Below are positions 1-14,710 of a DNA stretch of 64,000 bases, piece by piece; position 1 is the first letter of the stretch, and every line of letters begins with the position of its first letter. The stretch lies in contig NC_021677.1 in the NCBI RefSeq assembly GCF_000247815.1, positions 57,107,769 through 57,171,768 of the forward strand, read 5' to 3'. Under the pieces are notes generated by a model that saw nothing but the letters and a program-made list of their open reading frames with translations, did no database searches and was not told where the DNA came from. The translations under genes and the position numbers were made by a program. Source of the DNA: Ficedula albicollis (lineage: Eukaryota; Chordata; Aves; Passeriformes; Muscicapidae).

Positions 1-33
<33 letters not shown>
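1..33. repeat. C homopolymer at window edge
   Basis: Thirty-three uninterrupted C bases at the left edge; the run may continue outside the window. It is followed directly by a GC-rich 93-bp segment that recurs 345 bp further on, where it follows a 12-base C run. It is the first of seven C runs of 33 bases or more in the window. Confidence 0.95.
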
Positions 34-35
<2 letters not shown>

Positions 36-471
36 CCGCCACTCCTCCCCCGCCGCGGCGACCCCCGAACTGTCATGGCGGAACGGCTCCCCTCACGCAC
101 CTGCGCGCCCTCCCGCTGAGGGAAAGCCCCCGCGCTCCGCCCGCTCGGACCCGCGGGGTGTGGGGGGTTGCGGGTTCGCGGCCGCTCACGCCGTATGCTG
201 TTTGTAATTCCTGAGCGGTCGGCCCGGCACTGGGGAATTTGCCCTTATTTGGTCGCAGGGCGGCAGAAATTTCTTCCTCCCTCCTTCACACAGACACACA
301 CACCTCCCTTCAGCCTCCCCCCGACTGTCAGGGCGGAACGGCCGCCACTCCTCCCCCGCCGCGGCGCCCCCCCCCCCCGGCCGCCACTCCTCCCCCGCCG
401 CGGCGACCCCCGAACTGTCATGGCGGAACGGCTCCCCTCACGCACCTGCGCGCCCTCCCGCTGAGGGAAAG
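34..471. repeat. 93-bp direct duplication with a third partial copy
   Basis: Positions 34-126 and 379-471 appear identical over 93 bases. A 27-base core of the unit is also present at 340-366, immediately left of a 12-base C run (367-378). The C12 run is therefore flanked on both sides by the same 27 bases. A similar arrangement surrounds the C19 run at 10085-10103. Confidence 0.9.
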
Positions 472-660
472 TACCTGAGAGAAAGTCCCGCCGCGCCCGT
501 CTTAGCTTTATTTTTCCCGAACTCAGCCACCCCCGCCCCGTGTCTGTCCCGGACCCAAACTCTGGGAGTGGCACCGGGCTGTCCCCTCCTGTCCCCGCAC
601 CAGAACTCAGGGAATGGCACCGCTGCAGCTTTGGGGGCCCTGTTGCTGCGTGTTGCTGCG

Positions 661-3600
661 TGGTGACCATTCTTGAACCGCCTCCAAATTCTTGTCTGTT
701 GTGCTAATGTGAGATGTCGTCACGCCTACGTTTAGCAAAAGCTACGGAGCTATTAACTCGGAGCTAGGAAAGTGCTTTGATGAAAATATATTAAGCATGA
801 AAATCCGCTGTGGTTTCTCCAAATTATGCCTCCTTACTCTGAGACAAACACTTCAAAATATTCCAGTTCTAGTAAGGAGGGTAAAACACCAGCCTGAGTT
901 GTTTTTTTTTTTTTATACAGAGAGTCTTAATGAGTAGCTCCTTTTCAGCTCCTTTAAAAGTGTTGCTAAAAGTTTGCTGTTCACAGACTTTAGGGGTTAT
1001 GTGAGAGAAGGATTAATGTCACTGTATATTCAAATTCTCTTCCATTAGTTTTGTCCCCAGCCTTCACCAGTTTGCTATACTTGCCCTCATAGAAAACGTG
1101 TTACAGCTTTTCCCAGAGTGATTTGTATTACACACAATTATTATAGGCACTGTAACTCCTGTTCAAAAACATCCTTGTTTCTATTAGTGTGTTTTTCAAA
1201 GCCGTTTTTACAAGACATGACAGCTCCACCTCTTCTGTGCGTGATGTGTGTAGTTTTGTGATGGAAGAGCCTGGATTTCTGACCATACATATGGTACATG
1301 TTTAAATAACTATCATTCTTCCACAGATCCTGGTCTCTTTTTTCACACGGGTTCTGACCTTGGAGCAATCCAAAAGAAGTCACTGGAAAATAGGAACCAT
1401 CAGCTGTCCCTGCCTACAGGAGCTGCCCTGTATATCCTGTGTGCATATTTCTTTGATGGGAAGGGTGTCGGTTTCTCTTGTAGTTAGACCAGTGACTGAT
1501 TCATCACGGAACCATCTCTTCCTGTAATTCACTGCCACTTCATTCAGTTGATTGTATTATGTGGAACAGGGAGAAATGCCAGGGCAATACAAAGAGAGGT
1601 GGATAATAAATTCTGTTTCAGCTGAAAAGTTGATGTTGTTTATTATTTGTCTCCTTGTGAGGACTGTCCCTAAGGAACACTAATAATGCACAAGAACCCT
1701 GTTTTAATAGCTGCAGTACAAACTCAGACCCTGCTATTCCAGAGTAAAAAGACTCCTGCCTCCTGCCTTAAAAACATATATATAGAAGCAGTAGATGGAA
1801 AGAACAAGTGGAGTAGGAAATAACACAATATTGATTAACACAATAAACAGTCTTGGCAGCAAAATTAATCTGATGTCTCATTTCACTATAGCTGTAATCG
1901 AGTAAGGTTAATCCAGTTTAGAAGTGACATTTCATTTATTTGGCCCAAAGCTTTTAACTATGTTTTATCAGTCCAGGCACAAAATACATACAACAGCTCC
2001 AGACAAAACTTGTTTGGGGTTTCCTTGGCCCAATAACTAGCATGTCCCTGATATGGTTGTGCTGATACCTACATGTGCTGGTAACCTGCTGAAGAGGCGT
2101 TTGCATTCACTGGATTACTGCTCACCCTGAGTCCTGTTTATTTCATCATCTGAGTTGTTTTGCTGTAGTAAATCTGCGGAAAAGATCTTGGAGGGACACA
2201 TGAGCACACCATCTTAATGCTGCTGGTGTAAAGAGACATCCTAAGGAAAAATCCAAAGCTCTCTGGACTGAGGCTGTTTAGCCTGTTGCAGAAGGTCATT
2301 TAGCCTGTTGCAGAAGGATTTCTTTTCCAGCTGGGCACACAGGTGCTGTTTTCTTCTGTACAAAGATACATCTAGGTCCAAACTGCTTTTTAAGCTTTCA
2401 GTCAGAAGTTCATGTGATGTTCTTGCATTCACCTCTTACTGATGTCCTTGGAGAAAGTCCAGTCTAACAAGAGGAAGCAACCTCTAAAACCTCATTAGAC
2501 GTTTTCTCTCTTCTCAGCAGAGCTATTACCAGCCTGCTTTTTGTCAGCAGTTTGTGAACCAACTCATCCATGCAGTCATCCTCTCGTATGGGAAGAGCCA
2601 CATGATTCCCTTTTATGTTGCTTCATATGCAATCATGGTACAGGTGAGCCAAACCAACTGGTTCAGAAATTAAAGAGCGAGCTTTATGGGGAGGACTTCA
2701 GCACAAGTCTGATTTTCCCTTCAACAAAACATTTGTGTTATTCCCTCATCCTGGATCTGTAAGCAATATTTTCACAGCAACTTCCAGAGCAGCAATTTGG
2801 CACCTCTGGCAGTGGCAGGCCTCTTTCTGATCCATTTATTTGTGTTTAGGATCAATTATGCACCCATGTCTCCTGTTTGGCAGCGTTATGTAATATGCTG
2901 TAGGCTATTCTCCATTACACCACCCAGCCAGAAATGAAGATGATATTTAGATTTCTTCAGTGAAGCAAGAGCTCAGTATCTGGATCAGAACTGAGAACTC
3001 AAACCCTTATCTTTATCTTGATAAAAGAAAGATTTTTACCCACGTGTTTCATAAGGCAACATAGTATAAAAATAGGAACTGAACCCAAGCTACAGTCCAA
3101 TCAGACATCAGGCACTTGGATCATTAAGATAAAGCTGAAATGCAATGAATGATTTTTTTCAGGTTTGGCAGTCAGGAGACCTTAAATTCTGGTATTCATT
3201 TCCCTCGTATCCATTTCCCTAATACCCATTTCCCTGGTAAAACTATCCCAAAAATTGCATACATCAGATTGTATCATGAGAACGGATTATTTTATAATAC
3301 AGCAATCAGTTCAGAAAAGTCTAAGCAACTGCTATTCTAAGATCAAGTAATACTTTGTCACAATACCTTTTCATCACTGAAGTTCTTCATCTTGTGTATA
3401 TTTGTGAACCTATGTCTGGTACTTGGAATTCAGACAAGAACTACCAGTGTATAAAATGACAAGATTCTTCTAACCAGGTTGCATTAAAAACCATAGTGTT
3501 TGTGGGGGGAACTATGTAACTTACTTTGTATTTATATACCTCCAGGTTTTGTGCACAGCTGCTCCTTGTTAATTTAAAGGGCAGCCATAATACATCATCT

Positions 3601-4770
3601 TACTTAAATAAGTGCTCCTTTGTTTTTGTGAATAACAAATACAGTTGTGCAAATCTATATAACATGGTTTTTGGCAAATTACACAAATGTGTGATCAGTA
3701 CTATGGAAATACTCAGAACAGGAGAATATAGGGCACTGTAATTTCATACTGCCAAACCAGAAGTTCAAAACTCATGAGTCAGACCTCCTAAAATTATAAA
3801 CCTAGTGGCTTTATTCACCTTCTGGCTTTTTCATCTTTACCGTATGTTCGGATTACACTTTCAGGATTTTCCATGTAATTTGCAGGTCTAATTTTTTTAA
3901 AATAAATAAATAGCTCATTACACCATCTCACAACTGAAACCAGGCTGCCTCAGATTGATTAGACTCAATAAAATCATGGAAATTGTCAGCACTGATTAAA
4001 CTAATGCTTGATGCTTCAAAGAATAATTATTTTTAAATTAAGTGGGTTTTAAGCACATTTATTTACATAGACTTCTGACAGTTTGCTGAGGCATGATTAA
4101 AAGCTGGAGTTAGTATCACTACTGCTAACTAGATAAACTGGTGTGCTGTGCATTTTAGGCAGTGAGTTCTTTATTCCTTTAACTGCAGCCTCCTTTTCTT
4201 GCAGCCAGTACCAGCTCTACTTACAGTACTAAGCAAGTGACTTTAAAGCAAAATGTTTTCCAGTAATCACAGAACCAGAAAAGGTCATTTAGTCCCATTT
4301 TGTGTTGAACCAAGATTTCCTGTTGTGCAAATTTAAGGCAATTATTTTTATTCATATTGACTGTGGATATAAGAAACAGTTGTGTCATTTTTCTTTGCAA
4401 CCAGATTTTAGATATGAAAGTCATTGTGTTTTCCCTCTAGCATCTCTTCTGTAAAATGACTTAAAATCACTCAACTTGTGCTCAGAAGCAAAATCTTCTT
4501 GGTTTCCAGATATTTACTGCTATCTCCTGGATTCTCTGCATGCACCTTGTATCTTAGTTTTCAAGTGCTATGCTCAAAACTGGAGATGTTACCAGCTCTT
4601 GCCTTAGTGGTTCTGAAGGAGCAGATGGTACTCCAGTTTGTACATTTCAGTTTTTACCTTTCTTTGCAACACCATGATGTTGCAGATTAATTTGCCGAGT
4701 ATGATCCAAAATAATGCATCAATTATTTTCTTTTTTCTTTTTCAAATTTCAACTTTTCAGTTTAAATTGA
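661..4770. other. Noncoding AT-rich stretch
   Basis: I see no gene here. Open frames are short, with no recognisable protein. The only structure noted is a 19-bp direct repeat at 2277-2295 and 2299-2317 (offset 22) and loose repeats of a catttccct-type motif near 3199-3240. Confidence 0.7.
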
Positions 4771-5003
4771 AAGGGTAGATTTAGTTTAGATATTAGGAAA
4801 AAATCCTTTACTGTGAGTGTAGTGAGGCCTGGCACAGGCTGCTCAGAGAAGCTGTGGCTGCCCCATCCCTGGAAATGTTCAAGGCCAAGCTGGGTGGGGC
4901 TTTGAGCAGCCTGGTCTGGTGGAAGGTGTCCCTGCCCATGACAGGGGGCTGGAACTAGATGATCTTTAAGGTCCCTTCCAACCCAAACCATTCTTGGATT
5001 CCA
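4771..5003 (+). mobile_element. CR1 LINE, truncated 3' end
   Basis: The stretch carries the hallmark order of the avian CR1 3' region on the plus strand: a ggcacaggctgctcagaga segment, then ccccatccctgga, then tgtccctgcccatgacagg, then gatgatctttaaggtccc, and finally ccaacccaaaccattcttgg with degenerate ATTCT-type terminal repeats. It is 5'-truncated, as most CR1 copies are, has no coding capacity and lies in intergenic DNA. Confidence 0.93.
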
Positions 5004-7468
<2,465 letters not shown>

Positions 7469-9201
7469 TTTTTTTTTCTTTTTTAACACTTGATAGTTTA
7501 GCATTGTGCATGAGTATATACTTGTAATGTTTGAACTAAAAAATCTACACAGTTTTTGACAGCAACTCTAAGAAGCCTTATTTCAGAAAAGGAGCACTCC
7601 AGCGTGTGAATAGAAATTTTGCAAATTCATTTCAGTGCAGCCCTTAACACCTGGCATCTGCCTCTTTTGGCTGTCTGCTGCATGAAAGACTTCAAATTTG
7701 TTTGTTACAGCTGTAAGAAATAGTCACAAGGAAGTAAGATTTATGATACATAGAAGAGTCCAAAACAACTTTTACTGCATGTTCTAATTTGACTGCTTTG
7801 GTGCCTTTTGCGACTGCTGCAGTATGTCAAAAAAGCAAAGGTGGTGCCAATTCAGATCTGGCACACGAGGTTCTGAGTTTTTATGAAATCTTTTGCCGAC
7901 CAGTTCTTCCTCATGTCTTCTCCAAATCTGGTTCTCTCAGTTGTTCAGAAGCTTAGAAGTCCCTATTTCACTACTGCCATGCAGAAAAGAAATGCAAGAA
8001 AAATATTAAAAGTCAGAAGCCCACACTGCAGTACTGTATTTGCTAGCATGATGTGGTCCCTCCCACCTCACCATGTGTGGTTTTGCTCTAAATACCCATC
8101 CTTCAGTTATATTCAGAGCACCCACCACAGTCAGGAACTCTTTAAAAAAGACATACATTTCCTTCAACCCCTATCCCACCAGAACATGACCTTAAACAAT
8201 GCTGTCATCTTGTTTCAGAAACTCTTGCTTCTTTTTCCTTTGCCTTCTGTTTTCAAAACTGCTACAGATTTGCTGAAGAAAAACTTTACTTCCCAAACCT
8301 CCCAGAAGTAATTTTTCATACTGTATGTGTTACTTTCCAGCAGTGGTTTATGGCTTGGCTTAGCGGATGCTCAAAAGATTGTACGAGTATTATTTCCCCT
8401 CAGCTACTCATAGCTTGGAACACCCCCACTCTGGAATACTTCTTAACTGCTTCATATTTGACTGTATTTTTGGTTGTGGGGTTTTTGATCTTGCCTAACT
8501 CAGAGGTAACTGTTATGAATTTACTCGACACACACTCCCCACACACACACCCCCCAAATTCTTATTTTAGGTTAAATGCAGATAAATTGTATAAATATCT
8601 ACAATTTCTGTAAGTCTCTTTCAGCCACACTAGTTCATGATAAATATGAGCAGCTTTGTGTCTGATAGGAACAATCAAGAAACTGGAAACGCACGGAGGA
8701 CAAAACTGGTAACTTTTGAGGACAACCCTCAGGGTTGTTTGTTTTGGTTATTTGGTTGGTTTTTTTTTTGCACACTGACTTCTATCTCTGGATCTGCGAA
8801 TCACATTGTACAAAGTATATGATTGTGCCACTTCTGGATTACTTACACCTGGTGTTTCTATGAGACCATGGCAGCCTGGCTCAGGTGGTTGTGTCTACAC
8901 TGCAGAGGCTGCACATGAAGCCAGGTTAGCAGCTCTTTGCATTACTTACCTGCCAAAGCATCCTCAAGGCCAGCTCAGGGCTGAATTTCCTGGCACAGCT
9001 TTGAGAGGAAAGCCTCGAGTGATGCTCCACACCTCGGTGTGCACCGTGGCCAGGCTCTCACTCACTGTATGTGCCAGGCCCAGGCTTGTCTGGTACTTTA
9101 TCTGCCCTCTGTGCCATGTCAAATACTTAAGGTGGGCAAAAAGGCCAGCTGGGACAAAAGGCTTTTGTTTTTTGCCACAAGGGCGATGTGAATGGTGGAA
9201 A
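7469..9201. other. Noncoding stretch
   Basis: No supported gene. A short CA-rich simple repeat lies at about 8528-8554. The segment from about 8850 to 9130 is more GC-rich than its surroundings, with no recognisable product. Confidence 0.65.
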
Positions 9202-9388
9202 CAGGTCTTGGGCAAACTGCTACCTTCAAAGTATTGCTGGTTCTGGCAGCAAGGCCATGTGCCAGGTCTTGGGCAAACTGCTACCTTCAAAGTACTGCTA
9301 GTTCTGGCAGCAAGGCCATGTGTGGAAACAGGTCTTGGGCAAACTGCTACCTTCAAAGTACTGCTAGTTCTGGCAGCAAGGCCATGTG
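9202..9388. repeat. Three-copy tandem duplication (61-66 bp units)
   Basis: Three successive copies start at 9202, 9263 and 9329. Each carries caggtcttgggcaaactgc, then taccttcaaagta, then ttctggcagcaaggccatgtg. Copies differ by a few substitutions and by a 5-bp insertion between copies 2 and 3. The array keeps reading frames open on both strands, but none resembles a protein. Confidence 0.93.
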
Positions 9389-9739
9389 TCTGCCTGCCAC
9401 ATTCTTAAAATCTTGGAGGGGAATTCACTGGAGTGGTGCTGTTATTGCAAAGTAACTCTTACATGACTAGCTCAGAAGTCAGGAAGTACTACAAACAAAA
9501 AGTTTGGTTTTGGTTTTTTTTTTGTTTTTTTGTAAACTAACAAAGGAGGAAAAAAAGATGTTCTAACTACAGTATGCATGTGAGCACTGTTTTTCCCCAG
9601 GCAACATCAGTGTTTACCACTGCTGTTCATTACCACGCCAGCCTGCATTTGCAGTCCAAAATCTCTGTCGTTTGCAAATCGCAGACAACTCACACACACA
9701 ACTCAGCTGCATTCCACCACCTCCCTCAAACACACGTGG

Positions 9740-10160
9740 GACCACCTCTGAGCGCGGGAAGGTGGGCTGCCCGTGAACATTAAATGCCATTTTTCCGATG
9801 AGACAGCAGAAACGCCGCCGCTCAGTGCCAGCTGCGGTGGGGTGGGTGCAGCACACGCGGAGCTGCCGGCAGCCCGCAGGAAGGGAGATGAGCGATAAAC
9901 GCCGCGCCCTCCTCGCAGGCTCTAAACTCGCCCTAAGCGCAGGAGCTGTGCGGGGATGCACAGCCAGGAGGATCCGCTTCACCTCCTCCCGGCGATCCCG
10001 AGCGCCCCAGCCCCGGGGACGGGCCACGAGATGGCGCCGGAACGCGCATCCTGCATCCCGAGCATCGGCGGCGTTCCAGCCCTGCCCCCCCCCCCCCCCC
10101 CCCGAGCATCGGCGGCGTTCCAGCCCTGCCACAGCTCACAGAGGATGCGGCTCCTGCCAC
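9740..10160. promoter_or_regulatory. Orphan CpG-dense block with C19 run
   Basis: This is a GC-rich, CG-rich stretch of about 420 bp in otherwise AT-rich intergenic DNA. It contains a 19-base C run (10085-10103) flanked by a direct repeat of about 28 bp (10057-10084 and 10101-10130). No adjacent coding exon is recognisable. It may be a promoter for an unseen transcript or an enhancer-like CpG block; transcription data would decide. Confidence 0.4.
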
Positions 10161-13100
10161 TTCATCAAAGTCAGAGGAAGTCTGTGATTAGCTGCATGTT
10201 TACAAATAAAAGGAGGATCTGGAGGCAGATCAAAGACGGCTCTCCAGATTTGGCCCGGTATCAGGTTCCTGTGCTAACAGCATCTGCATGGGTTCCATTC
10301 TTATGTTCAGTGGCTGAACTTGATGCATCTCATCATGCATTAATAATGCTTTTTCAAGGCTTAGTGCATTTATTAGAAGTCTGAAGATTCAGCCAGCTAA
10401 GGATTTGAAGAAACAAAAAAACAACAGTACTAAGCCAACAAGATCTTCCAGGCTTCCATCTAAGAGAAGCACCCACTGGGCTCTTCCTCACCCTGCTTCC
10501 TGCAATGTAAAGGGAACCAAGAAGCAAAGAGAAGCACTGTTCCAAAATCCAAAGGATGGAGTACTTCAGACTCAGTAAACAGGAGCAGTAGCTCCTCTAA
10601 CAATCCACGTAGCTTGGATGGTCCAATCACACCAGACATGCTTTTCACTGAGGAGTCTGTAGTTCATCCAGGATCTCAGTGACTTTGTCACAGCCCAAGG
10701 ACCAGGGAGAGAAGCAGATGGGAGATAAAAGATGTGGTGTGTAAAATACACTGAGTTAATGTATATCTGTTCTAAGGGACATCTTTGATTTGACTCTGTG
10801 TAACAAGCCAACATAGCTTGTGAGGTCTGGAAGGCCACAGACTATTCCTTCTCTCATAGTAGTGCTCTGTTTGAAGTTGGTATTTCTATTTGGGGTCTAA
10901 GCCACACTGAACTTGATCAAATAAACATTCTCCAAAGGAAACTGCCTTTGAACTATTTAACTCTTTGCACAACAAACTAAAGCTGAAAGAAGTGTAACCA
11001 TTACTGTAAAATCTCTTGTGTCTTGACTGAGTTGTTTTCCGGTTTTTAAGTTACTGTACATCGGGACCTCTGTCTTTTTTGGCAGAACTGACCGTGTCAG
11101 CAATGGCCAGTAAAATCTAAGTGAAACACAGTCCATCTGAAAGCAGACTAGGTGGGGCTAACCCTGAGACTTCCAGGCACGCAGAGTATTAAGTGTCATA
11201 TTTTACAGCATATGTAAGTGTACACAACTTCTATTTAATTCACCTGATAACAATGTAGCTCAGACATCTGAGCTCTCTCCTGAGCTGTGGGACATACTAA
11301 GATGATTTCTTCATCAGTTCCAAGGGATCCTACCCTGTATTTCCTCTTCCTACAATATTACTGTATCTATCCTTTCCCAGAGGAGGGATACTTTAGATTT
11401 TGTCTCTTAAAATGTTTCTGATTTGTCTTAAGCAATTCAATAACCAATGCTAGAAACCAGAACCTCAGTAGTTTGGAAGCTGTGACTCTGTACCAATAGG
11501 TACCAGTAGAAAACCCACAAGCAGGGAAGAAACCAGGCTGCCATCTCTAGCATCCTAAATAAAAGCCCTAACAACGACTTGTGTAAGAGCGTAACCGATA
11601 CCAGAAGTCTGGTGTGTCTGCTGCCAAAACCAAAAGCAATTTATGGTATTCAGCAAACTCTATTTTTAAGCAGCTTATCTGCATTTCCACAAACTTTCAT
11701 GGTCTTTGGGGCTTTTGCCATGGAGAGAAGGACAGTATGTTATTTTTCCCTTTCATTTTCTGGGGAGTCAGAAGCAGAAGTCCCTCTGGTGACCATCCGC
11801 AATGTAGTGGGATGGTTACCTAAAAAGGAGAGAACAGGTATTACTGAGTTGTGTAGGTTCAACTGAACATGGGAGAACTATTAAAAAAGGCAACTTCTCA
11901 GCCCTAGTCATTGCTGTAAAACAGGAAATCTTCCTTTTCAAAAAACAGAAGGCAAATAAAAGAGCCGAAAGGATGTGTTTTTAAAATAGCAACTTTGTCA
12001 TCAGAGGAGATGGGGGAAAAGAGAGGGGAAAAACTGCTTTTTGCATTTTTGTGTTGCCAGTGCAGCTGCTGCAGAGACTTTGCAGTTGCTGACACTGGTG
12101 GCATTTTGCCCGACGGACAAGTTGATAAACTAAGGATTTACAACAGTCCTGATTTCCAGTGGATTTCCAATCTACACAGCTTCCAGAATTTAGAGATCTA
12201 TAAGGGATGCATTCATTCCCTGTGAGGAGTCTTGGGATATCTACAGAACTACAAGACATATTTATCTCAAGTCACGTCTTATTTGCAGATGGGAAAAAGT
12301 ACACCCCAAAATCTCATTGATGCAAATCACACCTGAGTTTGAGTGAAAACAATAAATGCAGCAGAACTCTGTCAGAGAGGGAAGTTCTTGAACCATTTCT
12401 TTTTTTTTTCTCCCACCGGAAATTCTAGATGCAGCATTGTTTTTGTGGTTGTAGCTGCAGGAAGATTTACTATGGTTTTTAGTATGCCAGAAGGCACAGG
12501 AAAGGATTAAACCTTTTCATTTTCTTGCAAGAGAATCAAAGATCCTGACCATGTCTGAACCTCAGGGCTGGGGTGAGGTATGCCACGCTGGCTACACAAA
12601 AGAGACCATTAAAGCCTGGCCTTGGACCATCTGAGGATTCCTCATCTCACAGTTCTGTTATGTTCCCTTTAATATATTAATGTAAAACTTTAAAAATCTA
12701 TTTCCAACCACTCTTACACAGGGAATCTGTGTGAATTACTGAAAACCATTTCTCTAAAAGCATGATGAACAATGTTGTTTTCTTATGTCTTAAATTAATT
12801 TTAAAATCCCCACCCTACAAGATATTTGAGGACAAAAATAACCCAAATAAAGATCTGATAGCATTTCTCCTATGAAGCTGGCACTGGCCATTCAAGTACA
12901 TGGAAAGAAACATGGGCTGTTTGTTTCAGGGCTGAATATTTATAGTCATGATGAAGTGATTCCTGAGTCATGAGCTATACTGCCCTGTTACAAATTAAGA
13001 TTTGTCTTTCTGCATTAAAAATAAAATCACAATTAATTCCAGAATTGTGGAAGTGGCTGTAAATCAGCAAAAGACACTCAATTTATAAAACATGTCCTGA

Positions 13101-13853
13101 TTTTTGGCATCTTTCCCCTACAAAATCTCAGCCTACTCACACATCTCAAGAATACACTGCACAACAATATTTTAGGAGTTTTTGGAAGTTGGAAGAAAAC
13201 ACAGAAAACTGGTTTATAGCTGAGAACTACAGAAATGTCAGCTTTTGAAAACATGTTCCTAATTTCTAGCCTTCAGTAGACTTTACAAAGTCAAATTAGT
13301 CATGCTTCATCTTGTAGGTCTGTAAGTCTGCGACAAGCATCAAACCAGCTGAGAATTAGGGAAGTCAGGAGATTTGATTTTTAACCCTCTGAGATTGAGA
13401 AGAACTTAAAAGTCAGAAATACACAGGGATAGTAACAGATACTGCCAGCATCAGTTTAACTTACACATGGAATTACCCCAAGCTTTCAGCATTAGACCAA
13501 AAACGAGGGGACTGTCTCCCCTTGCTGGGAAAAGCACAGGGCAACAGAGCAGCTCCACAGCTGCATCTGGGCCCACAGCTGGAGGGCAGGAAGGCCAGAG
13601 GAAGGTGGGAGCCATTCCTGGTGTTTGGCCAGACAAGGGGCCCAGCTCTTTCCTGGCCTCGGGCCAGGCCAACCACACAAACCCAGTGGTGTGGAGCAGG
13701 ACCCAGTCTGCTGCAAGAAACACCAAGAAAGCTCCAGAGCATATTTGTGGGATGAGCTGAATGCAGGAAGGTTTCCAGTTCTCACGAAGAGGGCAGATAG
13801 CAGAGATATGTCTCACTTGTAAGAGGTTGGGCTGCCTTTTTCCTTATCAGGAA
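10161..13853. other. Noncoding stretch
   Basis: No gene, RNA or mobile element recognised. A moderately GC-rich patch near 13470-13760 keeps several frames open on both strands, but no product is recognisable and the frames contradict one another. Confidence 0.6.
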
Positions 13854-14019
13854 ATAGGAGATGAATGTAATAGTTCAGCTTCCCCGAGGATGCTTGGGGG
13901 AGACAGAGACCGAGTTAAATTCAGGATATGCTCGGTATAGGAGATGAATGTAATAGTTCAGCTTCCCCAAGGATGCTTGGGGGAGACAGAGACCAAGTTA
14001 AATTCAGGATATGCTCGGA
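13854..14019. repeat. Two-copy tandem duplication, 83-bp unit
   Basis: Positions 13854-13936 are repeated at 13937-14019 with only a few substitutions (for example ccgaggatg versus ccaaggatg). The near identity suggests a recent duplication or an assembly duplication. Confidence 0.93.
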
Positions 14020-14678
14020 GTTCTGGTACAGCATGTTTAAGCAACCCAGCCACTCATTCCTCCTCTCGTGCCACCCCTTCTATTGTGCTTGCACAAGATC
14101 TGACACAGAGATGGAGAGGGAATCACAGCAGGGAACTGATCCAGCCAAAAACCAGCCCCACAGGGAATAGAAAAACGCCCGTTGTTTGATTCAGTTCATT
14201 GTGAAGCTACATAGATCTGTGCTTTTTGACAATGGAGAGGGTGGCACACAGGGGAGAGGAGAGCTGAAACTCATGGGGAGAAGTAAAGGGCTGCCAGGGC
14301 TCAAGGTGGCACAGCCTCCAGGAGCAAAGTCAAATCCTCACCAATAGCTCTGAGATTCTTGATTGTTTACCACTAAAGTATTCAAATACAATTGTGAAGT
14401 CAAACTATTCACTTTTATAACAATATATTTTTAATACATTCTCCAGGGCAATATCCTTTCTGTCTTCAGCTTTGAATAAAAAAAAAGCTGAATTATGTTT
14501 TACACCAACTGATAATATTACATAGAGAAGTACCCTAATTAAAGCATAAATTCTTAGAATTCCATTATACTCTATTTATTGAAATCAAGATATCTCCACA
14601 GACCTGTTGGCTACAGATATCATTATATACAAATATAAATACTTGAACTAACAAGTCAGCAGGAAGCATTTACAAGTA

Positions 14679-14710
<32 letters not shown>

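Larger units (their letters stand above)
1..660. promoter_or_regulatory. CpG-dense block, possible promoter of a gene beyond the left edge
   Basis: This block is rich in CG dinucleotides and much more GC-rich than the AT-rich DNA to its right, as at CpG-island promoters. Known synteny places HSPA2 next to ZBTB1 on its 3' side and in the same orientation, so a minus-strand HSPA2 lying off the left edge would have its promoter near here. That is inference only; no HSP70 coding sequence is visible. A two-unit heat-shock-element-like palindrome (aGAAAtTTCt) is at about 267-276. On the minus strand CAG|GTGCGT donor-like sites occur at about 101 and 446, one in each copy of the 93-bp duplication. 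No coding frame here is convincing. Confidence 0.4.

Noticed and set aside
245..670. 141-codon minus-strand frame in the left CpG block
   Set aside because: Arginine/glycine-rich translation of a GC-rich duplicated sequence, not resembling HSP70 or another neighbour gene.
13451..13822. Several 65-121 codon frames on both strands in a GC-rich patch
   Set aside because: Multiple contradictory frames with no recognisable motif; typical of stop-poor GC-rich noncoding DNA.
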